64,000 bases of DNA from an uncultured Prevotella sp. (GTDB taxonomy: Bacteria; Bacteroidota; Bacteroidia; Bacteroidales; Bacteroidaceae), in the NCBI GenBank assembly GCA_946614435.1, contig CAMOGW010000007.1, positions 1-64,000 on the forward strand, read 5' to 3'. Of the stretch, positions 8,492 through 17,454 are shown one piece after another; position 1 is the stretch's first letter, and each line of letters starts with the position of its first letter. Below the pieces are notes generated by a model that made no database searches, had not been told where the DNA came from, and saw only the letters and a list, made by a program, of their open reading frames with translations. The position numbers were made by a program, and so were the translations under genes.

Positions 8492-9658
8492 TTAGCAGAG
8501 CTTGCGCGAACCGTCGCCGATGACAACGTCGTAAACTTTAGGCTCGTGTCCATACTTCTCGTTGAAGCGCTTCTTGGCATCCTCAACAAATTTCTTGTAA
8601 AGATCATTACGAACCAGATTGATGGTGCAGCCACCGAAGCCACCGCCCATGATACGAGAACCAGTCACACCGTTCTCCTTAGCGACATCGTTCAGGAAGT
8701 CGAGCTCTTCGCAGCTCACCTCGTAGTCCTTTGACAGACCCTCGTGAGTCTTATACATCATCTCGCCCACCTTCTCGTAGTCGCCTTCGTTCAGAGCATC
8801 GCAGACAGCGAGCACGCGGTCCTTCTCGCCCAGCACGAACTTAGCGCGCTTGTAATCCTCTTCGCCAACTTCGGCCTTCACCTCTTCCAGCTGCTCCCAT
8901 GTGCAGTCGCGCAGCGTCTCGAACTTGCCTTCGGGATGCTTAGCCTGAATATGCTTCACCACATTCTCGCAAGAGTTGCGGCGGTCGTTGTAAGGAGAAC
9001 CTGCCAGCTGGTGCTTCACTACAGAGTCAAGCAGTACGAGGCGATAGCCATCGGGCTTGAATGGGAAGTATTCGAACTCACGGCTGCGGCAGTCGAGGCG
9101 CATCAGGCAGCCTGCTTTGCCGAATACAGAAGCGAACTGGTCCATAATGCCGCAGTTCACACCGCAGTAGTTGTGCTCAGTAGCCTGACCTGCCAATACC
9201 ATATCCCACTGAGAAACCTTGTTCTCACCGAAGATGTCGTTCAGACCGCAAGCGAAGCAGCTCTCCATAGCAGCTGACGAAGACATACCGGCACCGAGGG
9301 GAACGTCACCAGCGAAAGCGATGTTGAAACCCTTCACGGGAACACCCAGCTTCTTCATCTCCAGTGCGATGCCATAAATGTAGCGGGCCCATGAAGCCTT
9401 AGGACCAGCAGGGTCGGAGAGCTTGAAGTCAACACGGTCTTTCAAGTCGATAGCGTATGCCATCACGGTGTCCTCTGTACCATTGGCGCGCATCTCGGCA
9501 GTAACACCTTTATCTACTGCTCCGGGGAATACGAAACCACCGTTATAGTCGGTGTGCTCACCAATCAGGTTGATACGACCAGGAGATGTGTAAACATTAC
9601 CAGTTTTTCCGTCAAAGTGCTTGATGAAGCGCTGTCTTACAAATTCAATATCAATCAT
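8492..9658 (-). CDS. galK: Galactokinase
   Basis: GHMP kinase that phosphorylates alpha-D-galactose at C1. Signatures: the galactose-binding motif GRINLIGEHTDYNGG at 27-41, the ATP loop PLGAGMSSSAAMES starting at 119, and a C-terminal GGGFGGCTINLV. At 388 residues it is full length. It is the last gene of galM-gluP-galK, 54 bases after gluP. No galT or galE is in the cluster, so the rest of the Leloir route must be elsewhere. Confidence 0.97.
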   Translation of the reverse strand: MIDIEFVRQRFIKHFDGKTGNVYTSPGRINLIGEHTDYNGGFVFPGAVDKGVTAEMRANGTEDTVMAYAIDLKDRVDFKLSDPAGPKASWARYIYGIALEMKKLGVPVKGFNIAFAGDVPLGAGMSSSAAMESCFACGLNDIFGENKVSQWDMVLAGQATEHNYCGVNCGIMDQFASVFGKAGCLMRLDCRSREFEYFPFKPDGYRLVLLDSVVKHQLAGSPYNDRRNSCENVVKHIQAKHPEGKFETLRDCTWEQLEEVKAEVGEEDYKRAKFVLGEKDRVLAVCDALNEGDYEKVGEMMYKTHEGLSKDYEVSCEELDFLNDVAKENGVTGSRIMGGGFGGCTINLVRNDLYKKFVEDAKKRFNEKYGHEPKVYDVVIGDGSRKLC

Positions 9659-9712
9659 AGTTTTTTTGTTTTTAATTATTTATGATTAAGAGATTTAATA
9701 AAATCTTATCGC

Positions 9713-10945
9713 TTATTTTACGTTGAGACCAATCTTCGAACCCCAGTTGCAGAACCAGAGGACGTATGCATAGTACACGAACATCATCATGATGGCTACA
9801 CCTACGCCGAGTGCGGGGTTATCAACAACAGTACCCATGAGCAGTGGCAGTGTTGCTCCACCCAGTACACCCATATTGATCAGACCAGATGCGTTCTTCG
9901 TGTGAGGACCAAGCTCCTGCAGGCCAAGGTTGAAGATGAGAGGCCACATCACGGAGTGGAACAGTCCGGCAGCCAGCATTGCATAAACGGCATACATACC
10001 TGGCAGAAAGAATGAGATTCCTACGCAGCAAGCACCGAGAATCAGACATGCAGTGAGCAGCTTGCGAGCCTCAAACTTAGCCAAGATGGCAGAGCCTACG
10101 AAACGTCCAACCATCATGCCGCCCCAGTAGAGAGGCAGATAGTCTGTAGCCGAACCGGGCAGGTTGGGGTCAGCTTTCCAGTATGCAGGAAGCATGGAGG
10201 GAATACCAATCTCCAGTCCCATATACATGGCGATAGCGAGCGCACCGAACCATACGTGAGGATATTTGAATACACTCGATTTGTACTGCTTTGCGTCAGT
10301 AGCCACTTCTTCTGCATCATCTTTCTTGTCCATATCAGGATCGGGCAGCTTGATGAAGAACAGGATAGCAGCAATCACCAGTGCAAAGATGCCCAGCATG
10401 AGGAACGGGCCAGGCACATTCTCAGGCAGTTTGGGCTTGCCTGCGATAATGACAGTAGTAATAAAGATAGGTGCAACAGTCGTTGCTACAGAGTTCAGCG
10501 CCTGTGAGAGAGTCATGCGGAAAGCACCACTTTCAGGCTTGCCCAGCACCATCACGTAAGGATTGGCCACCAGTTGCAGCATCACGACACCCAGTGCCAC
10601 GATACTCATGCAGCAGAGGAATACGGTGTAAACATTAGCTGAGCCGAGGGCTGCGGTCACGCCCAGGTTGTTAGCAATGAAGCCGATGCCTACTACGGTC
10701 AAACCGAGTACAAGTGTTGCCTTGTAACCAATCTTGCTCATCATCATGGCAAATGGGATGGAGAAGAAGTAGGCACCATAGAAGAAGGTGTTCACAAGCT
10801 GTCCCTGAGTGTCAGACAGCTTGAATGCTTCCTTACAGAACTCAATCATCGAGTTGTTCATTGTCGTGATGAATCCGATGAGGAAGCACACAATGAACAC
10901 AATAATCAGAGGGAACAAATAGTTCGGTTGTTGTTTTTGTGACAT
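9713..10945 (-). CDS. gluP: Glucose/galactose MFS transporter
   Basis: A 410-residue major facilitator of the FucP/GluP group (sugar:cation symport across the inner membrane). About 12 hydrophobic segments are visible. The N-terminus has GFITTMNNSMIEFCKEAFKL and the inter-helix motif MMSKIGYKATL; the centre has a charged loop rich in Lys/Asp. The group takes up glucose, galactose or fucose; galactose is favoured here by galM upstream and galK downstream. The gap to galM is 27 bases, so the three are one operon. Confidence 0.92.
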   Translation of the reverse strand: MSQKQQPNYLFPLIIVFIVCFLIGFITTMNNSMIEFCKEAFKLSDTQGQLVNTFFYGAYFFSIPFAMMMSKIGYKATLVLGLTVVGIGFIANNLGVTAALGSANVYTVFLCCMSIVALGVVMLQLVANPYVMVLGKPESGAFRMTLSQALNSVATTVAPIFITTVIIAGKPKLPENVPGPFLMLGIFALVIAAILFFIKLPDPDMDKKDDAEEVATDAKQYKSSVFKYPHVWFGALAIAMYMGLEIGIPSMLPAYWKADPNLPGSATDYLPLYWGGMMVGRFVGSAILAKFEARKLLTACLILGACCVGISFFLPGMYAVYAMLAAGLFHSVMWPLIFNLGLQELGPHTKNASGLINMGVLGGATLPLLMGTVVDNPALGVGVAIMMMFVYYAYVLWFCNWGSKIGLNVK

Positions 10946-10972
10946 AATTATTAGGATGTTTTTTTAGATTTT

Positions 10973-12064
10973 CTATGCCTCTACATCAAACTTATAAATG
11001 GTCTTCTGCTTATACTGTTGTCCGGGACGCAGAATCACAGAGGGGAAGTAAGGACGATTAGGTGTGTCGGGGAAGTGCTGGCACTCGAAGCAGATTGCTG
11101 AGCGGCGTCCGAACGTAGCGCCGTGATATCCCTTGTAACCATCAGCCCAGTTGTCGCTATACACCTGCACGCCGGGCTCCGTCGTAAACACTTCCATGGT
11201 GCGACCGCTGTTGGGGTCCTTGATCTTTGCTGCAAAACTCAGCTCGCCTTCCTCCTTCTTGTTCAGCACGAAGCAGTGGTCATAGCCTGCACCGTTCTTA
11301 ATCTGCTGGTCGTCAGCATCAATGTCCTGACCTACGGGCTTAGCCTTTCGGAAGTCAAATGGCGTACCTTCCACCTTGCGTATTTCGCCTGTAGGGATAG
11401 AGGTGTCGTCGATGGGAATATAGAAATCGGCGTTGATTTCGCACTGAAGATCGTTGATTGTTGGGGTTGGATCGGCAGTTCCAGCCAAACAGAAGAAGCC
11501 GTGGTGAGTGAAGTTGACGATTGTCTTTTTGTTTGTCGTGGCGAGGTATTCGAGAACGAGTTCGTTTTTGTCGGTAAACGTAAACTCAACCGTGATGTCA
11601 ACTTCGCCTGTGAAGCCTTCCTCGCCGTAGGATGAAATGCGGTGGAGTGCCAGTGCTCGAGGTCCCATCTGTTTGGCATCCCAAACGCGGGCGTGGAATC
11701 CGGTAGGTCCTCCGTGGAGGGCATTGGGCCCGTTGTTGATAGCCAGTTGATATTCTTTCCCGTTCAGCGTGAACATACCTTTGCAGATGCGGTTGCCAAA
11801 TCGTCCGATGAGGGTCGAGAGAAACGGCTCTGGTGAGTTGATGACTGACTGGATGTTATCGTGTCCCTGAATGACATTGGCAACTTTTCCGTTCTTGTCT
11901 GGCACCATGATGGCACAGATTGCACCGCCATAGTTAGTGATAGCCACTTCGTAGCCCTTGCGGTTGCGTAAAATGTAAAGATCGGTTTTCTTGCCATTGA
12001 TAGTGGTCTGAAAGTCTTCTCTTTTCAGACCACAGAGATTCGCATTTTCTGTTGTGTTTGCCAT
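10973..12064 (-). CDS. galM: Aldose 1-epimerase (galactose mutarotase)
   Basis: Interconverts alpha and beta anomers of galactose and glucose, feeding galK. Starting at 12064 the protein has 363 residues and begins MANTTENANL; a longer reading from 12127 would run through the upstream promoter and terminator and is rejected. Family motifs include TDLYILRNRKGYEVAITNYG, NGPNALHGGPTGFHARVW, TNHTFF-like NFTHHGFF, and PGVQVYSDN. No signal peptide is seen, so it is cytoplasmic. First gene of the galactose operon; its promoter overlaps the folC terminator. Confidence 0.95.
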   Translation of the reverse strand: MANTTENANLCGLKREDFQTTINGKKTDLYILRNRKGYEVAITNYGGAICAIMVPDKNGKVANVIQGHDNIQSVINSPEPFLSTLIGRFGNRICKGMFTLNGKEYQLAINNGPNALHGGPTGFHARVWDAKQMGPRALALHRISSYGEEGFTGEVDITVEFTFTDKNELVLEYLATTNKKTIVNFTHHGFFCLAGTADPTPTINDLQCEINADFYIPIDDTSIPTGEIRKVEGTPFDFRKAKPVGQDIDADDQQIKNGAGYDHCFVLNKKEEGELSFAAKIKDPNSGRTMEVFTTEPGVQVYSDNWADGYKGYHGATFGRRSAICFECQHFPDTPNRPYFPSVILRPGQQYKQKTIYKFDVEA

Positions 12065-12096
12065 AAGATGTTTGTTTTTAGTTACAGTATCTTTTG

Positions 12097-12128
12097 CAAA
12101 ATAACAAAAAAAAGCCGACATGTGCAAA
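12097..12128 (-). promoter_or_regulatory. Candidate galM operon promoter inside the folC terminator
   Basis: On the minus strand TTTG (12125-12128) is followed after exactly 20 nt by TTATTTTG (12097-12104), one mismatch from TAnnTTTG. The -33 box lies in the loop of the folC terminator hairpin. Confidence 0.5.
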
Positions 12129-12137
12129 CATATCGGC
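12106..12137 (-). terminator. Rho-independent terminator of folC
   Basis: Minus-strand GCCGATATGT pairs with ACATGTCGGC (one mismatch) and is followed by eight T. It lies 22 bases after the folC stop. Confidence 0.85.
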
Positions 12138-12159
12138 GAAAAATTGGTGTTAAAAACAG

Positions 12160-13482
12160 CTAATTGCGCGATTTCAAGAAGTCGGCCACGACATACGTGC
12201 TTCCTCCGATAAAGATGAAGTCCTCAGGCGTTGCAGCATCGGTGGCAGCCCTTACCGCCTCAGGCACAGTGGCATAGCATTCGCCAGTGAGCCCGAACTG
12301 GTCGCCAAATACTTTCAGTGAGGTTTCGGGAAAAGCACGTTTACTGTCGGCCTTTGTATAATAATAGGTAGCATCCTTGGGCAGCAGGTTCATAATGCCA
12401 TAGATGTCCTTGTCATCTACAATGCCAATCACGATATGCATCTTTTCGCACTTTACGGTAGCCAGCTGCTTGCTGATGTACTCCCAGCCTCCGACGTTGT
12501 GACCTGTGTCGCACACGATGGTGGGTTGCTTGCGAATCGTCTGCCATCTTCCCATGAGACCAGTGATCTTCGTCACATTCTGGAGGGCGAGATTCATCTC
12601 TTCTTGAATCTTGCGGTTGTTTTCGGGATTATAGCATTCGCACAGATAGCCAGTGTCCATCAGTATGTGCATAGCCACTATAGTGGTGTTCATGTTCTTC
12701 TTCTGATAGATTCCGCTCAGTTCTCCGTTGAAATCAGCCAAGTGGCGTGCAGTATAGTGAATGCCGCCTTCAGGGAGCGCTTCAGCTGTCTCAATCTCTT
12801 TTTCCTCCTCGTCTTCGGCAAAGTGGATCGGGGCGTTGTGCTCCTGGGCCAAAGCCTCGAAAATGGGGCGTGTCTCCGGCAGTGTCTCGCCGATCACGAC
12901 GGGAATGCCAGTCTTGATGATTCCGCCTTTCTCCATTGCAATCTGCTCCAGACTTGCTCCGAGTAGCTGAGTGTGGTCCAGTGAAATGTTTGTAATGACA
13001 GACAGGATAGGGGTGATGATGTTCGTGCAGTCCAAGCGTCCGCCCAGTCCCACCTCCACGACGGCTATATCTACATTCATGTCTTTGAAGTACTTGAATG
13101 CCATCGCTGTGGTGATTTCGAAGAAGGTGGGTTTCAGAGGTTCGAAGAAGCTCTTTTCTTTTTCTATGAAGTCAACGACATATTCTTCTGAGATGGGTAC
13201 GCCGTTCACGCGGATGCGCTCTCTGAAGTCAATCAGGTGAGGAGACGTGTAGAGTCCTACCCGGTAGCCATATACTTGCAGCATGGCAGCGATGCTGTGA
13301 GCTACCGAACCCTTGCCGTTGGTGCCGGCAATGTGTATGCTGCGGAAGTGCTCGTGCGGATGGTCGAAGTGCTCATCAAGTTTGATGGTGGTCTCCAGTC
13401 CCTCCTTATAGCCGCTTGCACCCTGCTTCTCGAAACTGGGTGTCTGGCTGAACAGATAGTCGGTCACATTCTTATAGGTCAT
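12160..13482 (-). CDS. folC: Dihydrofolate/folylpolyglutamate synthase
   Basis: Mur-ligase-type ATPase that adds glutamate to dihydropteroate and/or extends folate polyglutamate chains. The P-loop AGTNGKGS at 52-59 and the later motifs FEITTAMAFKYF, VGLGGRLDCTN and NISLDHTQLLG are typical; the C-terminal Mur domain holds CDTGHNVGGWEY. 440 residues is full length. Whether both activities are present cannot be decided from sequence. Upstream dnaJ ends with a weak terminator, so folC may have its own promoter or rely on read-through; its own strong terminator follows. Confidence 0.95.
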   Translation of the reverse strand: MTYKNVTDYLFSQTPSFEKQGASGYKEGLETTIKLDEHFDHPHEHFRSIHIAGTNGKGSVAHSIAAMLQVYGYRVGLYTSPHLIDFRERIRVNGVPISEEYVVDFIEKEKSFFEPLKPTFFEITTAMAFKYFKDMNVDIAVVEVGLGGRLDCTNIITPILSVITNISLDHTQLLGASLEQIAMEKGGIIKTGIPVVIGETLPETRPIFEALAQEHNAPIHFAEDEEEKEIETAEALPEGGIHYTARHLADFNGELSGIYQKKNMNTTIVAMHILMDTGYLCECYNPENNRKIQEEMNLALQNVTKITGLMGRWQTIRKQPTIVCDTGHNVGGWEYISKQLATVKCEKMHIVIGIVDDKDIYGIMNLLPKDATYYYTKADSKRAFPETSLKVFGDQFGLTGECYATVPEAVRAATDAATPEDFIFIGGSTYVVADFLKSRN

Positions 13483-13529
13483 TTCGTCACTCTCTTCTTG
13501 TTATAGTGTCGCTTATTGCTTTCTTTTGT

Positions 13530-13549
13530 AAAATTCTGGAAACCAGAAA
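13530..13549 (-). terminator. Weak terminator just after dnaJ
   Basis: Minus strand TTCTGG-TTT-CCAGAA followed by TTTTAC, two bases after the dnaJ stop. The short stem makes partial read-through into folC likely. Confidence 0.45.
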
Positions 13550-13551
13550 GC

Positions 13552-14706
13552 TTAGCTGAAATAGTTCTTGAAACGCTGGAAGATAGAGTCTCGTGTCTGC
13601 TTGTCGCCTTTGAAGTTGTCGCTCTTCTTGAACGACTCGAGTGCCTGCTTCTCTTCGCGTGAGAGTGTCTTAGGCACATACACGCTGATATTGACCACCA
13701 GGTCGCCCCTTCCGTTTCCGTAACCTTGCACTGCGGGAAGACCCTTTCCGCGCAGACGGAGCGTCTTGCCAGGTTGTGTGCCGCTGTCTATTTTCACTTT
13801 CAGTTTTGTGCCTTCAATCGTGGGGATTTCCACGTCGCCGCCTAAGGCTGCCGTGGGGAAGTCGAGCAGCAGGTTGAATATGAGGTCGTTTCCGTCACGC
13901 ACGAAAGTGTCGTGATCCTCTTCCTCCACAAACACCTGAATGTCGCCGCTGATGCCGTTGTTGGGGCCTGCGTTTCCCTTGCCGGGTACGTTGATCACCA
14001 TGCCTTCGGCTACGCCTGCGGGAATGTTGATTTCAACCACCTCTTCGCCTTTCACGACACCAGTGCCGTTGCACTCGTGACACTTGTTGCGAATCACTTC
14101 GCCTGCTCCGTGACAAGTGGGGCAAACGCCCTGTGTCTGCATCATGCCGAAGATGCTCTGCGTTGTGTGGGTGATGACACCGCTTCCGTGGCAAGTCGGA
14201 CAAGTGTCCTTTCCGCTGTTGCCTTCGGCACCGCTGCCATGACAATGACTGCACTCAATGTCCTTGCGCACCTTGAATTTTTTGGTCACGCCCTTATTGA
14301 TTTCCTCTAAGGTCAGTCTCACTTTCAGTCGCAGGTCTCCGCCGCGCATCTGTTGCGTGCCACGTCTGCCACCGCCGCCGAAGCCGCCAAAGCCGTGACC
14401 GCCGAAGATGTCGCCGAACATAGAGAAGATGTCGTCCATGTTCATCGATGCGCCTCCGAATCCTCCGAATCCTCCGCCGCCCATTGGGCCGTTGAATCCG
14501 AACTGGTCGTACTGCTGGCGTTTCTGCGGGTCGTGCAGCACGTCGTAGGCTTCAGCAGCCTCCTTGAACTTCTCCTCGGCCTCCTTGTCGCCAGGATTGC
14601 GGTCGGGGTGATACTTGATGGCAATCTTGCGATAAGCCTTCTTAATCTCGTCTTCCGAGGCCGTCTTGCTGACGCCCAGGACTTCATAGTAGTCTCTTTT
14701 AGCCAT
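13552..14706 (-). CDS. dnaJ: Chaperone protein DnaJ
   Basis: Hsp40 co-chaperone that stimulates DnaK ATPase. J domain at about 1-70 with HPD at 33-35; a Gly/Phe-rich region at about 75-115; four zinc-finger repeats ([32 protein letters not shown]); then the C-terminal substrate-binding domains. Full length at 384 residues. Its ATG overlaps the grpE stop by one base (TAATG), which implies translational coupling. dnaK is not in the window. Confidence 0.98.
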   Translation of the reverse strand: MAKRDYYEVLGVSKTASEDEIKKAYRKIAIKYHPDRNPGDKEAEEKFKEAAEAYDVLHDPQKRQQYDQFGFNGPMGGGGFGGFGGASMNMDDIFSMFGDIFGGHGFGGFGGGGRRGTQQMRGGDLRLKVRLTLEEINKGVTKKFKVRKDIECSHCHGSGAEGNSGKDTCPTCHGSGVITHTTQSIFGMMQTQGVCPTCHGAGEVIRNKCHECNGTGVVKGEEVVEINIPAGVAEGMVINVPGKGNAGPNNGISGDIQVFVEEEDHDTFVRDGNDLIFNLLLDFPTAALGGDVEIPTIEGTKLKVKIDSGTQPGKTLRLRGKGLPAVQGYGNGRGDLVVNISVYVPKTLSREEKQALESFKKSDNFKGDKQTRDSIFQRFKNYFS

Positions 14707-15284
14707 TATTGTCCTACAGCCACTTTAGCGTGGCGAATCACTTTGTCGTTCAGTTTATATCCGGCGGCCAGACAGTCAATGACCTTGCCTTTCTTGTCGT
14801 CGCCCATGCCCGGCACCATAGCCACGGCCTCGTGAATGTCGGTATCGAAGTCGGCATCGGTCGTGTCAATCTTCGTCACTCCGTGACCTTCGAGCACTTT
14901 CACGAGCTTGTGGTAGATGAGCTCCATGCCTTCGCGCAGCACCTGCACGTCGTCGGTCTTCTGTCCGCTCTCCAGTGCGCGTTCCATGTCGTCAAGCACG
15001 GGCAGCAGGGTTGTGATCACTTTCTCGCCGCCATTCAGAATCAGCTCGGCGCGCTCCTTCATGGTGCGCTTGCGATAGTTGTCAAACTCGGCAGCCTTGT
15101 AGAGGGCTTGCTTCTTCAGCTCTTCTATCTCTGCTTGTGCAACTGCCAGTGGGTCTTTCTCTTCCGAAGAAGTATCCTCCTGTTGTGGCTGCTCTTCGGC
15201 TGCCGTCTCGTCGTTTTCAGCATCAACTGCCATTTCGTCAGTCTTCAGCTCTTCCTCTTCATTGATATTCTTTTCTTCTGCCAT
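14706..15284 (-). CDS. grpE: Nucleotide exchange factor GrpE
   Basis: DnaK exchange factor. At 192 residues it has a long acidic disordered N-terminus, a coiled coil (about 55-100), and the conserved core [20 protein letters not shown]. The C-terminal beta domain contains [17 protein letters not shown] and [13 protein letters not shown]. The ATG at 15284 is preferred to a TTG nine bases earlier. It heads the grpE-dnaJ pair. A 10-bp stem followed by T5 lies in its leader region, so expression may be attenuated. Confidence 0.96.
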   Translation of the reverse strand: MAEEKNINEEEELKTDEMAVDAENDETAAEEQPQQEDTSSEEKDPLAVAQAEIEELKKQALYKAAEFDNYRKRTMKERAELILNGGEKVITTLLPVLDDMERALESGQKTDDVQVLREGMELIYHKLVKVLEGHGVTKIDTTDADFDTDIHEAVAMVPGMGDDKKGKVIDCLAAGYKLNDKVIRHAKVAVGQ

Positions 15285-15306
15285 AATTGTCAAATAAAAT
15301 TAGGTT

Positions 15307-15318
15307 TACTATATAGTA
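15307..15318. promoter_or_regulatory. Perfect 12-bp palindrome upstream of grpE
   Basis: TACTATATAGTA, between the leader hairpin and the grpE start. It could be a small operator or simply A/T-rich sequence; no repressor is known for it. Confidence 0.3.
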
Positions 15319-15320
15319 TG

Positions 15321-15360
15321 CAAAAATCGTGCCGAAATGGCTTCTGTCAGTTTCGGCACG
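15321..15360 (-). terminator. Hairpin with U-tract between the ABC-F gene and grpE
   Basis: On the minus strand CGTGCCGAAA pairs perfectly with TTTCGGCACG over a 13-nt loop and is followed by ATTTTTG. It can terminate the ABC-F transcript, but it also lies directly downstream of the apparent grpE promoter. Confidence 0.7.
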
Positions 15361-15364
15361 TCTG

Positions 15365-15395
15365 CAAAAGTACTACAAAGTTTTGAATCCTGCAA
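15365..15395 (-). promoter_or_regulatory. Promoter upstream of the grpE leader hairpin
   Basis: Minus strand TTG (15393-15395), 20-nt spacer, TACTTTTG (15365-15372). The predicted start near 15358 falls at the base of the hairpin at 15328-15360. Confidence 0.6.
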
Positions 15396-15466
15396 TTTTT
15401 TCCTGATGAAACTATAGCAGGCGAGTGTTATTGCGTCCTGTCTGCATATCGGTATAACCGTGGGGC

Positions 15467-17098
<1,632 letters not shown>

Positions 17099-17119
17099 TT
17101 ATTATATTTAATTGGGGTG

Positions 17120-17127
17120 CAAAGGTA
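17120..17127 (-). promoter_or_regulatory. Candidate -7 element for the ABC-F gene
   Basis: Reads TACCTTTG on the minus strand, 36 bases before the ATG. No clear -33 TTTG. Confidence 0.5.
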
Positions 17128-17262
17128 CGGAAAAAAAGTGAGATAGCGCGTCACAGTCTCGAAAAAACTTGTTTGTTCGATGATAAACAATCGTTTTCGG
17201 AATGATTCACAACGTCTGACGGGGGTAAATGCCTGAGCTCTCGGAGTGATTTAAGCTATTTT

Positions 17263-17334
17263 AGTATAAGCAGCTGCAGCGGATTATATAGTCCGCTATA
17301 GCCGATTATATAATCCGCTGCAGCTGCTTATACT
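17263..17334. repeat. 72-bp near-perfect palindrome downstream of uvrB
   Basis: The arms 17263-17290 and 17307-17334 (28 bp) are perfect reverse complements. The 16-bp centre is almost self-complementary as well: GCTATAGC at 17295-17302 is a palindrome, and of the four remaining pairs two match, one is a G-T and one a C-C. Overall 34 of 36 pairs are Watson-Crick. Each arm contains smaller palindromes (GCAGCTGC, CTGCAG, TATATA). No T-run follows on either strand. Confidence 0.92.
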
Positions 17335-17360
17335 CGTTTCGCATAAATCGCCCCTGTATC

Positions 17361-17399
17361 TTGGCGCATTCGCTCCATTGCTTTGGCGCGTTTGCTCCA
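17361..17399. repeat. 17-bp direct repeats with 22-bp period
   Basis: TTGGCGCATTCGCTCCA (17361-17377) and TTGGCGCGTTTGCTCCA (17383-17399) differ at two positions. A third, poorly preserved unit may lie at 17339-17360. Confidence 0.7.
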
Positions 17400-17454
17400 A
17401 GAAACAGTATGAATGAAAAAATGTTTAGGCTTGAGAAGAGCAGGAAAGTGCTTC

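Noticed and set aside
8744..9277. 177-residue open frame antisense to galK
   Set aside because: Shadow of galK; no start signal and no recognisable family.
14709..15386. 225-residue open frame antisense to grpE
   Set aside because: Covers grpE and its promoter; no domain and improbable Cys/Leu/Phe-rich composition.
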